In this document: one piece after another, positions 35,047 to 44,445 of the stretch
How the letters are laid out: each line of letters starts with the position of its first letter
Numbering within the stretch: the stretch's first letter is position 1
Assembly (NCBI RefSeq): GCF_947179115.1
Contig: NZ_CAMXCI010000001.1
Coordinates: forward strand, 372,001-436,000
Source: Commensalibacter papalotli
GTDB taxonomy: Bacteria > Pseudomonadota > Alphaproteobacteria > Acetobacterales > Acetobacteraceae
Direction of reading: 5' to 3'
DNA: 64,000 bases
Notes under the pieces: model-generated
What the model saw: the letters and a program-made list of their open reading frames with translations, nothing else
What the model was told of the DNA's origin: nothing
Database searches by the model: none
Translations under genes and position numbers: made by a program

Positions 35047-35304
35047 GTGTCAAAAGATACGTATCAAAATATTCAAGATGTTTTTCTAAATCAGCTTAGA
35101 AAATCTAAGGTTTCAGTCACAGTTTTTTTAGTGAATGGGGTTAAATTACAAGGGATTGTTTCTGGTTTTGATAATTTCTCAATTCTATTACGAAGAGATA
35201 GTCACTCTCAACTTGTTTATAAACATGCAGTAAGTACAATTATGCCTGCAACACCAGTGCAACTTCCGTTTAATACACCAGAAGAGCAATTGAAAGATAA
35301 TTAA
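35047..35304 (+). CDS. hfq: RNA chaperone Hfq
   Basis: The 85-residue protein has the Sm1 motif (SVTVFLVNGVKLQGIVSGFD, near residues 23-42) and Sm2 motif YKHAVSTIMP near residue 59, which build the hexameric ring that pairs small RNAs with mRNAs. The C-terminal tail is very short, as usual in alphaproteobacteria. It starts at GTG, with AAGG 8 bases earlier, just after the ntrX stop. Its stop overlaps the hflX start by one base (TAATG), indicating coupled translation. Confidence 0.96.
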   Translation: MSKDTYQNIQDVFLNQLRKSKVSVTVFLVNGVKLQGIVSGFDNFSILLRRDSHSQLVYKHAVSTIMPATPVQLPFNTPEEQLKDN

Positions 35305-36596
35305 TGACAGATTTTGATTTAGATCATCAACAAACACGTGCCGCAGTCATTGTTCCTTGGGATGTTTCAAATCGTCAATCGAATAATCGAAATTCACAAT
35401 CCAGATTAGAAGAAGCTATTGGGCTAGTCTCTTCAATACGCTTGGATATTTTATATCAAGAAATTATTAATTTACGCTCTTATCGCTCTGCTACATTAAT
35501 CGGGCAGGGACATATAGAAGAATTGAGAAAATCTATAGAAGAAAACGAAATTGAAATTGCTATCTTCGATACAAAACTAAGCCCTATTCAGCAACGTAAT
35601 CTTGAAAAAGCTTTAGAGTGTAAAGTCATCGACAGAACAGCTTTGATTCTGGATATATTTGGTGAACGTGCACAAACTAAAGAAGGAACGTTACAGGTTG
35701 AATTGGCTCATTTACAATATCAACGTAGTCGTTTGGTTAGATCATGGACCCATTTAGAGCGCCAACGAGGTGGTTTTGGATTTATGGGAGGTCCTGGGGA
35801 AACTCAGATTGAAGCAGATAGACGTCTTATTGATGAGCGTATTATTCGATTAAAGAAAGATCTAGAGCAAGTTCGCCGTACTCGAGGATTACATCGTAAA
35901 GCTAGACAAAAGGTTCCTTTTCCGATTGTCGCTTTAATTGGATATACGAATGCGGGTAAATCTACGTTGTTTAATCACTTAACGGGGGCAGACGTTCATG
36001 CTCAGGATCAGTTATTTGCAACGCTTGACCCGACGATGAGAAAATTACAGCTTCCTTCTGGTAAAACAATTATCTTGTCAGATACGGTAGGGTTTATCAG
36101 TGATTTGCCTACAGAGTTAATCGCCGCCTTTAGGGCAACATTAGAAGAAACAGCAGAAGCAGATATTATTCTTCACGTTCGTGATATTTCTCATCCAGAA
36201 ACAAGCGATCAACGTCAAGATGTCTTTTCTGTTTTAGATATGATGGTTAAAGATCAAATTCTTGAAGCAAATTGGCGAGAAAACACAATTGAAGTACTTA
36301 ATAAAATTGATTTAATTGAAAATATTGCTTTGATTGAAAAACCATCTGATTTTATTGGTATTTCTGCTTTGACAGGTGAAAATTTATCTTCTCTTATTCA
36401 AATGATTGATGATCGTTTGGCAAAATTAATGGAAGAAGCCAACTATTCAATTCCTGTTAATGATGGTGCTGCATTATCATGGCTTTATGATCATGGTGAA
36501 GTTTTGCAACGCCAAGATGATGAAAAGAATATAGCCGTGTTTGTTAGACTGTCACCAGCCAACAAAGCACGCTTTGAACAGCTTTATTCTTACTAG
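35304..36596 (+). CDS. hflX: Ribosome-associated GTPase HflX
   Basis: The 430-residue GTPase splits stalled ribosomes under stress. The N-terminal HflX domain includes the RGGFGFMGGPGETQIEADRR glycine-rich motif near residue 155. The G domain has G1 GYTNAGKST near residue 213, G3 DTVGFISDLP, and G4 NKIDL near residue 330. It is coupled to hfq through TAATG, as in E. coli hfq-hflX. The stop shares the palindrome CTAG (36593-36596) with the stop of the convergent GNAT-like gene, so the two coding regions overlap by 4 bases. Confidence 0.95.
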   Translation: MTDFDLDHQQTRAAVIVPWDVSNRQSNNRNSQSRLEEAIGLVSSIRLDILYQEIINLRSYRSATLIGQGHIEELRKSIEENEIEIAIFDTKLSPIQQRNLEKALECKVIDRTALILDIFGERAQTKEGTLQVELAHLQYQRSRLVRSWTHLERQRGGFGFMGGPGETQIEADRRLIDERIIRLKKDLEQVRRTRGLHRKARQKVPFPIVALIGYTNAGKSTLFNHLTGADVHAQDQLFATLDPTMRKLQLPSGKTIILSDTVGFISDLPTELIAAFRATLEETAEADIILHVRDISHPETSDQRQDVFSVLDMMVKDQILEANWRENTIEVLNKIDLIENIALIEKPSDFIGISALTGENLSSLIQMIDDRLAKLMEEANYSIPVNDGAALSWLYDHGEVLQRQDDEKNIAVFVRLSPANKARFEQLYSY

Positions 36597-37771
36597 TCTT
36601 TACAATCTAATTGAGCTTCGAATACACGATGGGTTTTACAAGGTTTTGGAGCAAGGCGTTCAATCAAATTACGCATCGCTTTATTACTTTCTAAGATCCA
36701 TCCTAATTCAATCATGTTGTAAGATAAAGCTTCACCACGATTAAACAACTCATCAATAACAAGAGAAGGGATTAACGCACCCATCGCCGTATCACGGATT
36801 GAGTGACTGATTCCCAATAAAATAACCCGAGCAGATTTAAACTGATGACGTAAAGCTTTATAACCCAATTTACCCCATCCAATTATAGAAGGTGAAGGGC
36901 CGACTTCCTCTGAAAGATCAAAAATATTGGGGATCATCAAAGCAACAGCGACAGGCATTTTGTTTTGCTCTACCAAAACATAGTTATCTGGTGTGAGCAT
37001 CAATTTTAAATCTCTGATTAAAATAGACATTTCAGTTGGTGTTAAAGGAACAAATCCCCATGTGTCATCCCAAGCATCATTATAGAGTTGACGCAAAATT
37101 TCTCCATCACGAGAAATTTCTTTCATATTCAATTTTCTAGTTGTGATATTACCAAGACGACTTGATCCTACTTTTAATCCTGAAGGAATTTTATGAGCTT
37201 GTCTGATCTCTTTTGACATAATCATTTGATAAGAAACTAAATCCATAGCTTTGAATAAACCCGCAGCCTCTATATGTTTAACCAAATACTGTGGATGCCA
37301 TGGCATAGCAATCATAGGGGGTTCATTTTGCCCTTCAACCATTGCTCCAGCTTGCGAGTTTGCATTAAGAGTATAAGGGCCTCTAATTTTTTCCATGCCA
37401 TGTTTTTTCAACCATGTAATCGCAGTATTAATAAGTTGCTGTACAACTTCTGCATCATCAATAGCATCTAAGGCACCGAACAAACCAATCGGTTCTTTCC
37501 ATTGGCGTAATGCATTTGGATCAATTTGTGCGGAAATTCTCCCAACGGGTTCATTATTCTTATATGCAAGAAAATATTGAGCTGATCCATATCTAAAAAA
37601 AGCAGATTTTTTGGGATGTAATAATGCTTTTTCTTCAAAATCCAAGGGAGGAACATAACCAGAATATTTACTGTATAATAAGCGCGGCAATCGAATAAAA
37701 AGATCCAGTTGTTTTGCCGTTCGTACAGGAAATACTTTTAAATCGTTCGATATAGCGGGAGGTACAGTCAT
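36593..37771 (-). CDS. GNAT-fold protein, probable acyltransferase of unknown substrate
   Basis: The 392-residue protein resembles the large YghO-like GNAT family. The N-terminal half has GSAQYFLAYKNNEPVGRISA near residue 62, a typical acyl-CoA-binding strand pattern, and the WLKKHGMEKIRGPYTLNAN stretch near residue 124. The C-terminal half has a second GNAT-like part (NYVLVEQNKMPVAVALMIP). Substrate is unknown. It is monocistronic, divergent from the SDR gene by 158 bases and tail-to-tail overlapping with hflX. The family call is from pattern recognition only. Confidence 0.72.
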   Translation of the reverse strand: MTVPPAISNDLKVFPVRTAKQLDLFIRLPRLLYSKYSGYVPPLDFEEKALLHPKKSAFFRYGSAQYFLAYKNNEPVGRISAQIDPNALRQWKEPIGLFGALDAIDDAEVVQQLINTAITWLKKHGMEKIRGPYTLNANSQAGAMVEGQNEPPMIAMPWHPQYLVKHIEAAGLFKAMDLVSYQMIMSKEIRQAHKIPSGLKVGSSRLGNITTRKLNMKEISRDGEILRQLYNDAWDDTWGFVPLTPTEMSILIRDLKLMLTPDNYVLVEQNKMPVAVALMIPNIFDLSEEVGPSPSIIGWGKLGYKALRHQFKSARVILLGISHSIRDTAMGALIPSLVIDELFNRGEALSYNMIELGWILESNKAMRNLIERLAPKPCKTHRVFEAQLDCKD

Positions 37772-37929
37772 GTGAAAACCATTAGTTAATTAAATCAAAA
37801 ATGAAATTTATATTTTTGAAATTTAGGAAAAGGAGAAGTATAAAATTACTTATCAGAGTTTTATATAAAGGTTTTTTATCTTTATAGATATAACTTTATA
37901 CAAAAAAATATTATTTTAAGGAAATTTCT

Positions 37930-38706
37930 TTGCCCAATTCATTAAACTCTATTTTAATTACGGGTGCCTCAAGTGGTATCGGTCAATCTTTAGCTTATTT
38001 TTATGCTGAGCCAGGGAAAAAACTGTTCTTATGGGGACGTTCAAAAGAGAAATTAGAGCAAACAGCAAAAAAATGTCATGATAAAGGGGCAGTTGTATAT
38101 CTTTATCAAAGTGACCTTACGAATCCTATTAAAACTACGAAATTATTACATGAAATATTAAATAAATATAACATAGATATGGCAATTCTTGGTGCTGGAT
38201 CAGGAGATATCAAAGCAGATAATGATGATATAGAATCACAACAATTACTTTATAACTTAGCTATGTTAAATTATGTGACCCCAAGTTTAATGGCTAATTT
38301 AATAGCACAACAAATGATACAAAAACAAATTCAGGGAAAGATCGTATTAATTAGTTCTGTTGCAAGATTTCACTCTTTACCTTTTGCCACAGCTTATAGC
38401 AGTTCAAAAGCAGGTTTGGCACGATTCAGCGATTCCCTTAGAATTGCTGTGAAAAAATGGAAAATTCAAATCACATTAATTACACCTGGTTTTATTGATA
38501 CACCAATGAGTCAACGGTTAGAATGTGATAAACCCTTTTTAATCCCAATAGACAAAGCAATCCTTCAAATTACGAACGCCATAGCAGAAGGTAAAAGAGA
38601 GCTTGTTTTACCTAGAATTTTCAAACTATTAAAATGGATTGATTTACTTTCCCCTGATTGTATCCGAGATTTCATCTTATCTCGGATCAAAGTCAAACAG
38701 TATTAA
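37930..38706 (+). CDS. Short-chain dehydrogenase/reductase family protein
   Basis: The 258-residue protein has the classical SDR pattern: cofactor loop TGASSGIGQ near residue 11, catalytic Ser in VLISSVARFHSL near residue 139 and the YSSSKAGL catalytic Tyr-x-x-x-Lys near residue 157. TPGFIDTPMSQRL near residue 193 is the usual post-catalytic segment. Substrate is not readable. The frame starts at TTG after AAGGAAAT (37919-37926), well placed, so TTG is likely real. Its 3' end is 10 bases from the tRNA-Cys gene on the other strand. Confidence 0.88.
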   Translation: MPNSLNSILITGASSGIGQSLAYFYAEPGKKLFLWGRSKEKLEQTAKKCHDKGAVVYLYQSDLTNPIKTTKLLHEILNKYNIDMAILGAGSGDIKADNDDIESQQLLYNLAMLNYVTPSLMANLIAQQMIQKQIQGKIVLISSVARFHSLPFATAYSSSKAGLARFSDSLRIAVKKWKIQITLITPGFIDTPMSQRLECDKPFLIPIDKAILQITNAIAEGKRELVLPRIFKLLKWIDLLSPDCIRDFILSRIKVKQY

Positions 38707-38716
38707 TTTAGGGAAA

Positions 38717-38791
38717 TGGAGGTCCGGGAGGGAATTGAACCCCCGTAAACGGATTTGCAATCCGCTGCATGAGCCACTCTGCCACCGGACC
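38717..38791 (-). tRNA. tRNA-Cys (anticodon GCA)
   Basis: Read on the minus strand, GGTCCGG at 38791-38785 pairs perfectly with CCGGACC at 38727-38721 as the acceptor stem. The anticodon loop TTGCAAA carries GCA, closed by GCGGA/TCCGT (one G-U). The T arm contains GGTTCAATTCC. The discriminator base is U73, typical for tRNA-Cys, and the 3' CCA is encoded (38719-38717). The 75-base gene is alone, between the SDR and pcm genes. Confidence 0.95.
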
Positions 38792-38929
38792 ATTTGACTC
38801 TCAATAAATGCTTGTATCATCTACTATGACAAAAAGGTCAAGAAAAAAATGTAAAAAACTTTACTTTTCATCCATAACGATTTCATGGTATTTAAACACA
38901 GCACACTATTACGGATCTTTTAGGAAACA

Positions 38930-39577
38930 ATGAATCACTCTCATTTTGATTTTGCTCAAGCACGACAGAATATGGTTGAAAATCAACTTCGTCCTGCTGA
39001 AGTTAACCATACACAAATCATTGAAATCATGCGCGCGATCCCTCGTGAGGAATGTGTTGATGTTTCTCAACGTGAAATGGCGTATGCTGATATTAATTTA
39101 CCGCTATCAAACAATCGTTTTTTAAGTGAACCTAGAGTAGTTGCAAGGTTAATGCAATTAGCTGACATCCGTCCATCTGAAAAGGTTTTGATTGTTGGTG
39201 CCTCTACAGGATATATGTCAACAATTGCTGATCTATTAGAAGCTGAAGTCTTTGCTATTGAAGAAGATGAAAAACTTTCCCTTCAAGGGCAAGCATTCTG
39301 TAAAAAATATGCAAAAAATGTTCAATGGCAAACAGGAAAGTTATCAGAAGGTTTTAATACACAAAAACCATTTGATATCATTATTATTGATGGTGCAATC
39401 ACAGATATTCCTTCTGATTTAATTGATCAGCTAGCCCTAAATGGACGAATAATCACCATTATGAAAAAAGAGCAACAAGTCAGCCACGCTGTAAAAATTG
39501 AAAAAACCACAGATGGAATTTCAATACGCTCTTGTTTTTATGCGGGTTTACCTTTATTGCAAGAATTACAAAACTAA
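38930..39577 (+). CDS. pcm: Protein-L-isoaspartate O-methyltransferase family protein
   Basis: The 215-residue protein matches the alphaproteobacterial PCMT-like family found just before tolC. The SAM-binding motif VLIVGASTGYMSTIADLLEA is near residues 85-104 and the acidic DIIIIDGAI near residue 146. The N-terminal ARQNMVENQLRPAEVNH stretch is a hallmark of this branch, which is more divergent than E. coli Pcm. Isoaspartate repair is the family role; activity of this branch is less certain. AGGAAACA precedes the ATG. tolC follows 31 bases downstream. Confidence 0.88.
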   Translation: MNHSHFDFAQARQNMVENQLRPAEVNHTQIIEIMRAIPREECVDVSQREMAYADINLPLSNNRFLSEPRVVARLMQLADIRPSEKVLIVGASTGYMSTIADLLEAEVFAIEEDEKLSLQGQAFCKKYAKNVQWQTGKLSEGFNTQKPFDIIIIDGAITDIPSDLIDQLALNGRIITIMKKEQQVSHAVKIEKTTDGISIRSCFYAGLPLLQELQN

Positions 39578-39608
39578 CATTAGAAGTATTTGGTAGAAGG
39601 TTGCTGTG

Positions 39609-41069
39609 ATGATAAAGTGTCGGTATTTTGGTGTAAGTTTATTTACTTTTTTAGTAAGCTCTACAGCTTGGGCTCAAAATTACGATGGAACTGGATCTCC
39701 CAGTTTTGTTCCTCATACCTTAGAAGAAGCATTATCTACTGCTTATTTAACGAACCCAGAGTTGCAACAAGAGCGTGCCAATCTAAGAGCAGCAGATGAA
39801 GGCGTATCCCAAGCAAATGCTGGTTGGCGACCAACAATTCAGACAACATTAGCCGGATCTATCAACAAAGGTGATTCACTATCTGTATCGGATTATACTG
39901 ACCCTGTAACTGGGAAGAAAGCATCTACGGAAACTACACAAAGTTCAAATGGACAATTAGGATATCAAGCCCAAGTTACAATTACTCAGCCTATTTACCA
40001 AGGTGGTAAAACAACCGCAAAAACACATCAAGCGACCAGTCAAGTTATGGCAGAACGTGCCAAATTGCTATCAACAGAACAACAAGTCTTTCAAAAAGTT
40101 GTAAAAGCTTATGTAGGTGTTATTCAAGCACAGCAACTTTTACAAATTAACATTAACAACGAAAAAATTCTTGCTGAACAAGTGCGGGCTACACAGCAAC
40201 GTTTCAGTTTAGGTGAGATTACTCGTACAGATACAGCTCAGGCAGAGGCTGCACTGGCTGATGCACGTGCGAAAAGACAAACTGCCGATGGAAGCCTTAG
40301 AGAAGCTGAAGCTACTTATGCACAAGTTGTAGGGATTGCACCACCTCCTAATTTAAAACCGCCACAACCTTTAATCTTACCCGTAAAAACAGAACAAGAA
40401 GCAATCTCAATTGCTGCATCTAATAACCCAGATATTATTTCGGCTTTGTTTGCCGAAGCAGCACAAAAAGCAGCTGTCAATCTGGCAATTTCTGAAATTA
40501 TGCCCAAGGTTAATGCTAGTTTGCAATATTCAAGGTCAAAAGATCAATCCGTAGGTCGTTATATGACGGATGGCAAAACGGGCATGGTACAAATGACAAT
40601 GCCTATTTATCAAAGTGGTTCTGAGTATTCTGCTATTCGTCAGGCTAAACAACAAGTTCAAGCAGCGCATCGGCAAGTTAGCAGTCAAAGAAGAACAGCG
40701 ATGCAACTTGCCTCTAGCAACTGGCAAAAATTTCAATCAGCAAAAGCATCAATCAGCAGCAACCGTTCAGCAATTGCCTCGAATATCGTTGCTTTGGCTG
40801 GTGTTGAAAAACAAGCTGTGGTTGGAACCAGCACAACTTTGGAAATGTTGCAACAACAACAAACTTTGTTAAATTCTCAAACTACACTGATTCAAAATCT
40901 TGGAACCATGGTTACTGCATCTTATGACGTTGCTGCTGCTATGGGACGGTTAACAGCACAAGATTTAAAACTTAACGTTCCTCATTACGATTATACTGCT
41001 TATTATAATGCAGTTAAAAATAGATGGTGGGGAATGAATGACTATGCACAAGATCAGCCTGGTCGTTAA
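39609..41069 (+). CDS. tolC: TolC family outer-membrane efflux protein
   Basis: The 486-residue precursor begins with a signal peptide (MIKCRYFGVSLFTFLVSS, cleavage after AWA) and has two TolC repeats: TLEEALSTAYLTNPELQQER near residue 35 and a related segment EAISIAASNNPDIISALFAE near residue 265. The protein would form the trimeric outer-membrane channel for type I secretion and RND efflux. A GTG at 39606 is in frame, but GAAGG at 39596-39600 is better spaced to the ATG at 39609. pcm-tolC is a conserved alphaproteobacterial order; valS follows 41 bases later. Confidence 0.92.
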   Translation: MIKCRYFGVSLFTFLVSSTAWAQNYDGTGSPSFVPHTLEEALSTAYLTNPELQQERANLRAADEGVSQANAGWRPTIQTTLAGSINKGDSLSVSDYTDPVTGKKASTETTQSSNGQLGYQAQVTITQPIYQGGKTTAKTHQATSQVMAERAKLLSTEQQVFQKVVKAYVGVIQAQQLLQININNEKILAEQVRATQQRFSLGEITRTDTAQAEAALADARAKRQTADGSLREAEATYAQVVGIAPPPNLKPPQPLILPVKTEQEAISIAASNNPDIISALFAEAAQKAAVNLAISEIMPKVNASLQYSRSKDQSVGRYMTDGKTGMVQMTMPIYQSGSEYSAIRQAKQQVQAAHRQVSSQRRTAMQLASSNWQKFQSAKASISSNRSAIASNIVALAGVEKQAVVGTSTTLEMLQQQQTLLNSQTTLIQNLGTMVTASYDVAAAMGRLTAQDLKLNVPHYDYTAYYNAVKNRWWGMNDYAQDQPGR

Positions 41070-41110
41070 TATTATATTTTTCCACTCTATTTAGTATATT
41101 ATATCATCCA

Positions 41111-43786
41111 ATGTTAGATAAAAAATTTATTCCTTCCTCTGTTGAAAATGATCTTTATCGCCTTTGGGAGGAGTCTGGTTTTTTCTCAGCTAACCCTGAA
41201 CAAAAAGATAAAAAACCATTTGCAATTATGATTCCTCCACCAAATGTGACAGGAACATTGCATATGGGTCATGCATTAACAATGACATTGCAAGATACCT
41301 TAATCCGTTGGCGGCGTATGCAAGGATATGATGTATTATGGCAACCTGGCACTGATCATGCTGGCATTTCAACACAACTTGTTGTTGATCGTAAACTTAG
41401 TGAAAAAGGAATTGATCGTAAATCCATTGGTCGTGATGAATTTATTAAGCATGTTTGGGAATGGAAAGCTGAGTCTGGTGGAGAGATTACCAAACAATTA
41501 CGCAGGTTAGGGGCTTCTCTGGATTGGAAAAGAGAACGCTTTACGATGGATGAAGGCTTGTCTGAAGCCGTTAAAAAAGTTTTTGTAACGTTATACCGCG
41601 AAGGTTTGATTTATCAAGATAATCGCCTGGTCAATTGGGATCCAGTTTTTCGTTCTGCGGTTTCTGATCTCGAAGTTGAAAATAAAGAAGTTAATGGACA
41701 TCTTTGGTATATTCACTATCCCATTGAAAATAGTGATGCGGTAATTACGATTGCCACCACTCGTCCTGAAACAATGTTGGGCGACGTTGCTGTTGCAGTA
41801 CATCCTGAAAACGAAAAATATAAACATCTTGTTGGTAAGAACATCATATTACCATTAACTGGTCGTTTAATTCCCATTATCGCTGATGAATATTCTGATC
41901 CTGAAAAAGGGACTGGTGCTGTTAAAATCACGCCTGCACATGATTTTAATGATTTTGAAGTCGGACGAAGACATAATCTAAAACTCATTACTATTTTAGA
42001 TGAGAGTGCAGCCATAGATCTGAGTGAATTATCAGATAATGAAAGAACAGAGTTTGTGCTTTCATTGGATGGTTTGCCAAGAGATAAAGCACGAAAGCAA
42101 ATCATTGCCGAGCTTGAACGACTTGAGTTGCTTGAGAAAGCAGAACCTCATCGCAATCAGGTGCCTCATGCAGAAAGAGGTGGGGCTGTTATTGAACCTC
42201 GTTTGACAACACAATGGTATTGTGATGCTCCAACTTTGGCCAAACCTGCAATTGAAGCTGTACAGACTGGTAAAATCAAATTTGTTCCTAAACAATGGGA
42301 AAATACTTATTTTGCATGGATGCGTGACCTTCAACCTTGGTGTATCAGTCGTCAATTATGGTGGGGTCATCAAATCCCAGCATGGTATGGCCCAGATAAT
42401 CATGTTTTTGTTGCTTATGATGAAAATGAAGCCAAAGAACAAGCATTCAAGCATTATGGTAAAGAAGAAATTTTACGTCGCGATGAAGATGTATTAGATA
42501 CTTGGTTTTCTTCTGCATTATGGCCATTCTCGACGTTGGGTTGGCCAAATGAAACTGCTGAATTAAAAAAATATTACCCAGGTAATGTATTAATTACAGG
42601 ATTTGATATCATTTTCTTCTGGGTTGCCAGAATGATGATGATGGGTACGCATTTCATGCAAGATATTCCTTTTGAAACGGTCTATCTTCATGGTCTGGTG
42701 CGTGATGAAAAAGGACAAAAGATGTCCAAAACCAAAGGAAACGGAATAGATCCTTTGGAGGTTATTGATGAATTTGGTGCAGATGCAATGCGCTTTACGG
42801 TTTGTGCATTAACAGGGCCAGGTCGTGATATTAAACTTGGAAAGAAACGTATCGAAGAATATCGTTCATTCATTACTAAAATATGGAATGCTGCACGTTT
42901 CTGTGAAATGAACGAAGTTAAATATAATCCTAATTTCTCAGTTAACAATGCTAAACTATCTTTAAACCGTTGGATTTTAGGTGAGCTGTCACAGGCAATT
43001 ATAGATGCAACAACAGCATTGGAATCATTCCGTTATGATGAGTATGCTTCTGTTTGTTATCATTTCACATGGGATAAATTCTGTGACTGGTTCCTAGAAT
43101 TCGCAAAAGCAGCTTTTCAGAATGAAGATCAAACGATTGTCGAAGAAACAAGAGCTGTAGCAGCGCTTGTCTTAAAAACACTTCTTCAGATTTTACATCC
43201 AGTTATTCCATTTATAACAGAAACGTTATGGGGAGAATTTAATTTTGGCAACAAAGGAACATTAATGGTTTCTGAATGGCCAATTGCAGAAATGTTCTCT
43301 ACGGTAAAAACACAAGAGTCTTCTGAAGAGATAGGTTGGGTGATTCGATTTATTACAGAGATCAGAACTTTAAGAGCCGAAATGAATGTACCACCAGCAA
43401 AATTTATTTCAGCCTATTTAAAAGATGCTAATGCAGATACATTGCAATATGCGAATGTTTGGGGTGATGCTATCAAACGTATGGCAAGAGTAGATTCTAT
43501 CGAGTATCTGCAAGGGGAATTACCAAAAGATTTTGCGCAAACTATTATAAATGAAGCGACTGTTATTTTACCTCTAGCGGGTATTATTGATATTGACGCC
43601 GAAAAAGCGCGCTTAGCTAAAGAATTAGATAAAATTGTTGACGAACTTACAAAGTTAAACACTAAATTATCTAATCAAAATTTCATACAAAAGGCGCGGC
43701 CTGAAATTATTGAAGAGAGTCGCGAACGTTTAAAACAGCTGACACATGATAAAGAACGTATTGAATTAGCGTTAAATCATTTTTAA
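41111..43786 (+). CDS. valS: Valyl-tRNA synthetase
   Basis: The 891-residue class I synthetase has the HIGH-type motif PNVTGTLHMGHAL near residue 39, the editing domain near residues 200-360 (TTRPETMLGDVAVAVHPEN), and the KMSKS motif as GQKMSKTKGNGIDPLEV near residue 536. The anticodon-binding domain follows, and the C-terminal 65 residues form the tRNA-binding coiled coil (EKARLAKELDKIVDELTKL). Length is normal. A strong hairpin with a T tract lies downstream. Confidence 0.96.
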   Translation: MLDKKFIPSSVENDLYRLWEESGFFSANPEQKDKKPFAIMIPPPNVTGTLHMGHALTMTLQDTLIRWRRMQGYDVLWQPGTDHAGISTQLVVDRKLSEKGIDRKSIGRDEFIKHVWEWKAESGGEITKQLRRLGASLDWKRERFTMDEGLSEAVKKVFVTLYREGLIYQDNRLVNWDPVFRSAVSDLEVENKEVNGHLWYIHYPIENSDAVITIATTRPETMLGDVAVAVHPENEKYKHLVGKNIILPLTGRLIPIIADEYSDPEKGTGAVKITPAHDFNDFEVGRRHNLKLITILDESAAIDLSELSDNERTEFVLSLDGLPRDKARKQIIAELERLELLEKAEPHRNQVPHAERGGAVIEPRLTTQWYCDAPTLAKPAIEAVQTGKIKFVPKQWENTYFAWMRDLQPWCISRQLWWGHQIPAWYGPDNHVFVAYDENEAKEQAFKHYGKEEILRRDEDVLDTWFSSALWPFSTLGWPNETAELKKYYPGNVLITGFDIIFFWVARMMMMGTHFMQDIPFETVYLHGLVRDEKGQKMSKTKGNGIDPLEVIDEFGADAMRFTVCALTGPGRDIKLGKKRIEEYRSFITKIWNAARFCEMNEVKYNPNFSVNNAKLSLNRWILGELSQAIIDATTALESFRYDEYASVCYHFTWDKFCDWFLEFAKAAFQNEDQTIVEETRAVAALVLKTLLQILHPVIPFITETLWGEFNFGNKGTLMVSEWPIAEMFSTVKTQESSEEIGWVIRFITEIRTLRAEMNVPPAKFISAYLKDANADTLQYANVWGDAIKRMARVDSIEYLQGELPKDFAQTIINEATVILPLAGIIDIDAEKARLAKELDKIVDELTKLNTKLSNQNFIQKARPEIIEESRERLKQLTHDKERIELALNHF

Positions 43787-43812
43787 ATGAAATGAAATTA
43801 TAAAATAATTAT

Positions 43813-43852
43813 AAATAGCTGTTGAAAAATAACTTTCAGCAGCTATTTTTTT
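43813..43852 (+). terminator. Intrinsic terminator of valS
   Basis: AAATAGCTGTTGAAA (43813-43827) pairs with TTTCAGCAGCTATTT (43834-43848) as a 15-pair stem with one G-U and a 6-base loop, and the right arm runs into a run of seven T (43846-43852). This is the best-formed terminator in the window. Confidence 0.85.
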
Positions 43853-43892
43853 AATAATAAGAAATTAATTATTTAAACTAGGGGAATTTATA

Positions 43893-44441
43893 ATGAAAGA
43901 TGAAGAATATATCGAAACTGTTGTCATTGGTGGCGGATGTTTTTGGTGTGTCGAAGCAATGTTAAGCCAATTCAAAGGTATCAAAGAAATTATGCCTGGC
44001 TATGCAGGGGGACATACTGAAAATCCAACTTATAAACAAGTTTATACCGATCTAACAGGACATGCAGAAGTTGTCAAAATTTCATTTGATACTCGTTTGA
44101 TTATGATTGAAGATATTTTTCGTATTTTCTTTTTAACCCATGACCCAACGACACTAAATGCACAAGGTGCAGATGTAGGCACAAGATACCGCTCCGTTAT
44201 TCTTCCTGCTAATAAAGAACAAGAAAAAGCTGCAATTTTAATCAAGAACGAGATTGAAAAAGCTGATATTTGGGACAAACCCATTGTGACAGAGATAAAA
44301 AAATTAGATCATTTTTATCCCGCAGAAATAGAGCATAAAAATTATTTCGAATTGCACCCTGAGGTAGCTTATTGCCAAGCTGTAATCGCCCCCAAGGTGC
44401 TTAAAGTTCGTAAAGAATTTACTGATTATTTAAAAAAATAA
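43893..44441 (+). CDS. msrA: Peptide-methionine (S)-S-oxide reductase MsrA
   Basis: The 182-residue enzyme repairs methionine-S-sulfoxide. The catalytic motif GGGCFWCVEAML is at residues 13-24, with the nucleophilic Cys at residue 16; GYAGGHTENPTYKQV near residue 35 and HAEVVKISFD near residue 56 follow. A further Cys in the C-terminal part (EVAYCQAVI) may act in resolving the disulfide. No MsrB domain is fused. AGGGGAA precedes the ATG. It is convergent with the ABC ATPase gene, 4 bases away. Confidence 0.95.
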   Translation: MKDEEYIETVVIGGGCFWCVEAMLSQFKGIKEIMPGYAGGHTENPTYKQVYTDLTGHAEVVKISFDTRLIMIEDIFRIFFLTHDPTTLNAQGADVGTRYRSVILPANKEQEKAAILIKNEIEKADIWDKPIVTEIKKLDHFYPAEIEHKNYFELHPEVAYCQAVIAPKVLKVRKEFTDYLKK

Positions 44442-44445
44442 TGAT

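Noticed and set aside
41716..42105. 129-codon minus-strand frame inside valS
   Set aside because: Antisense shadow of the valS editing domain; valS is intact and unmistakable.
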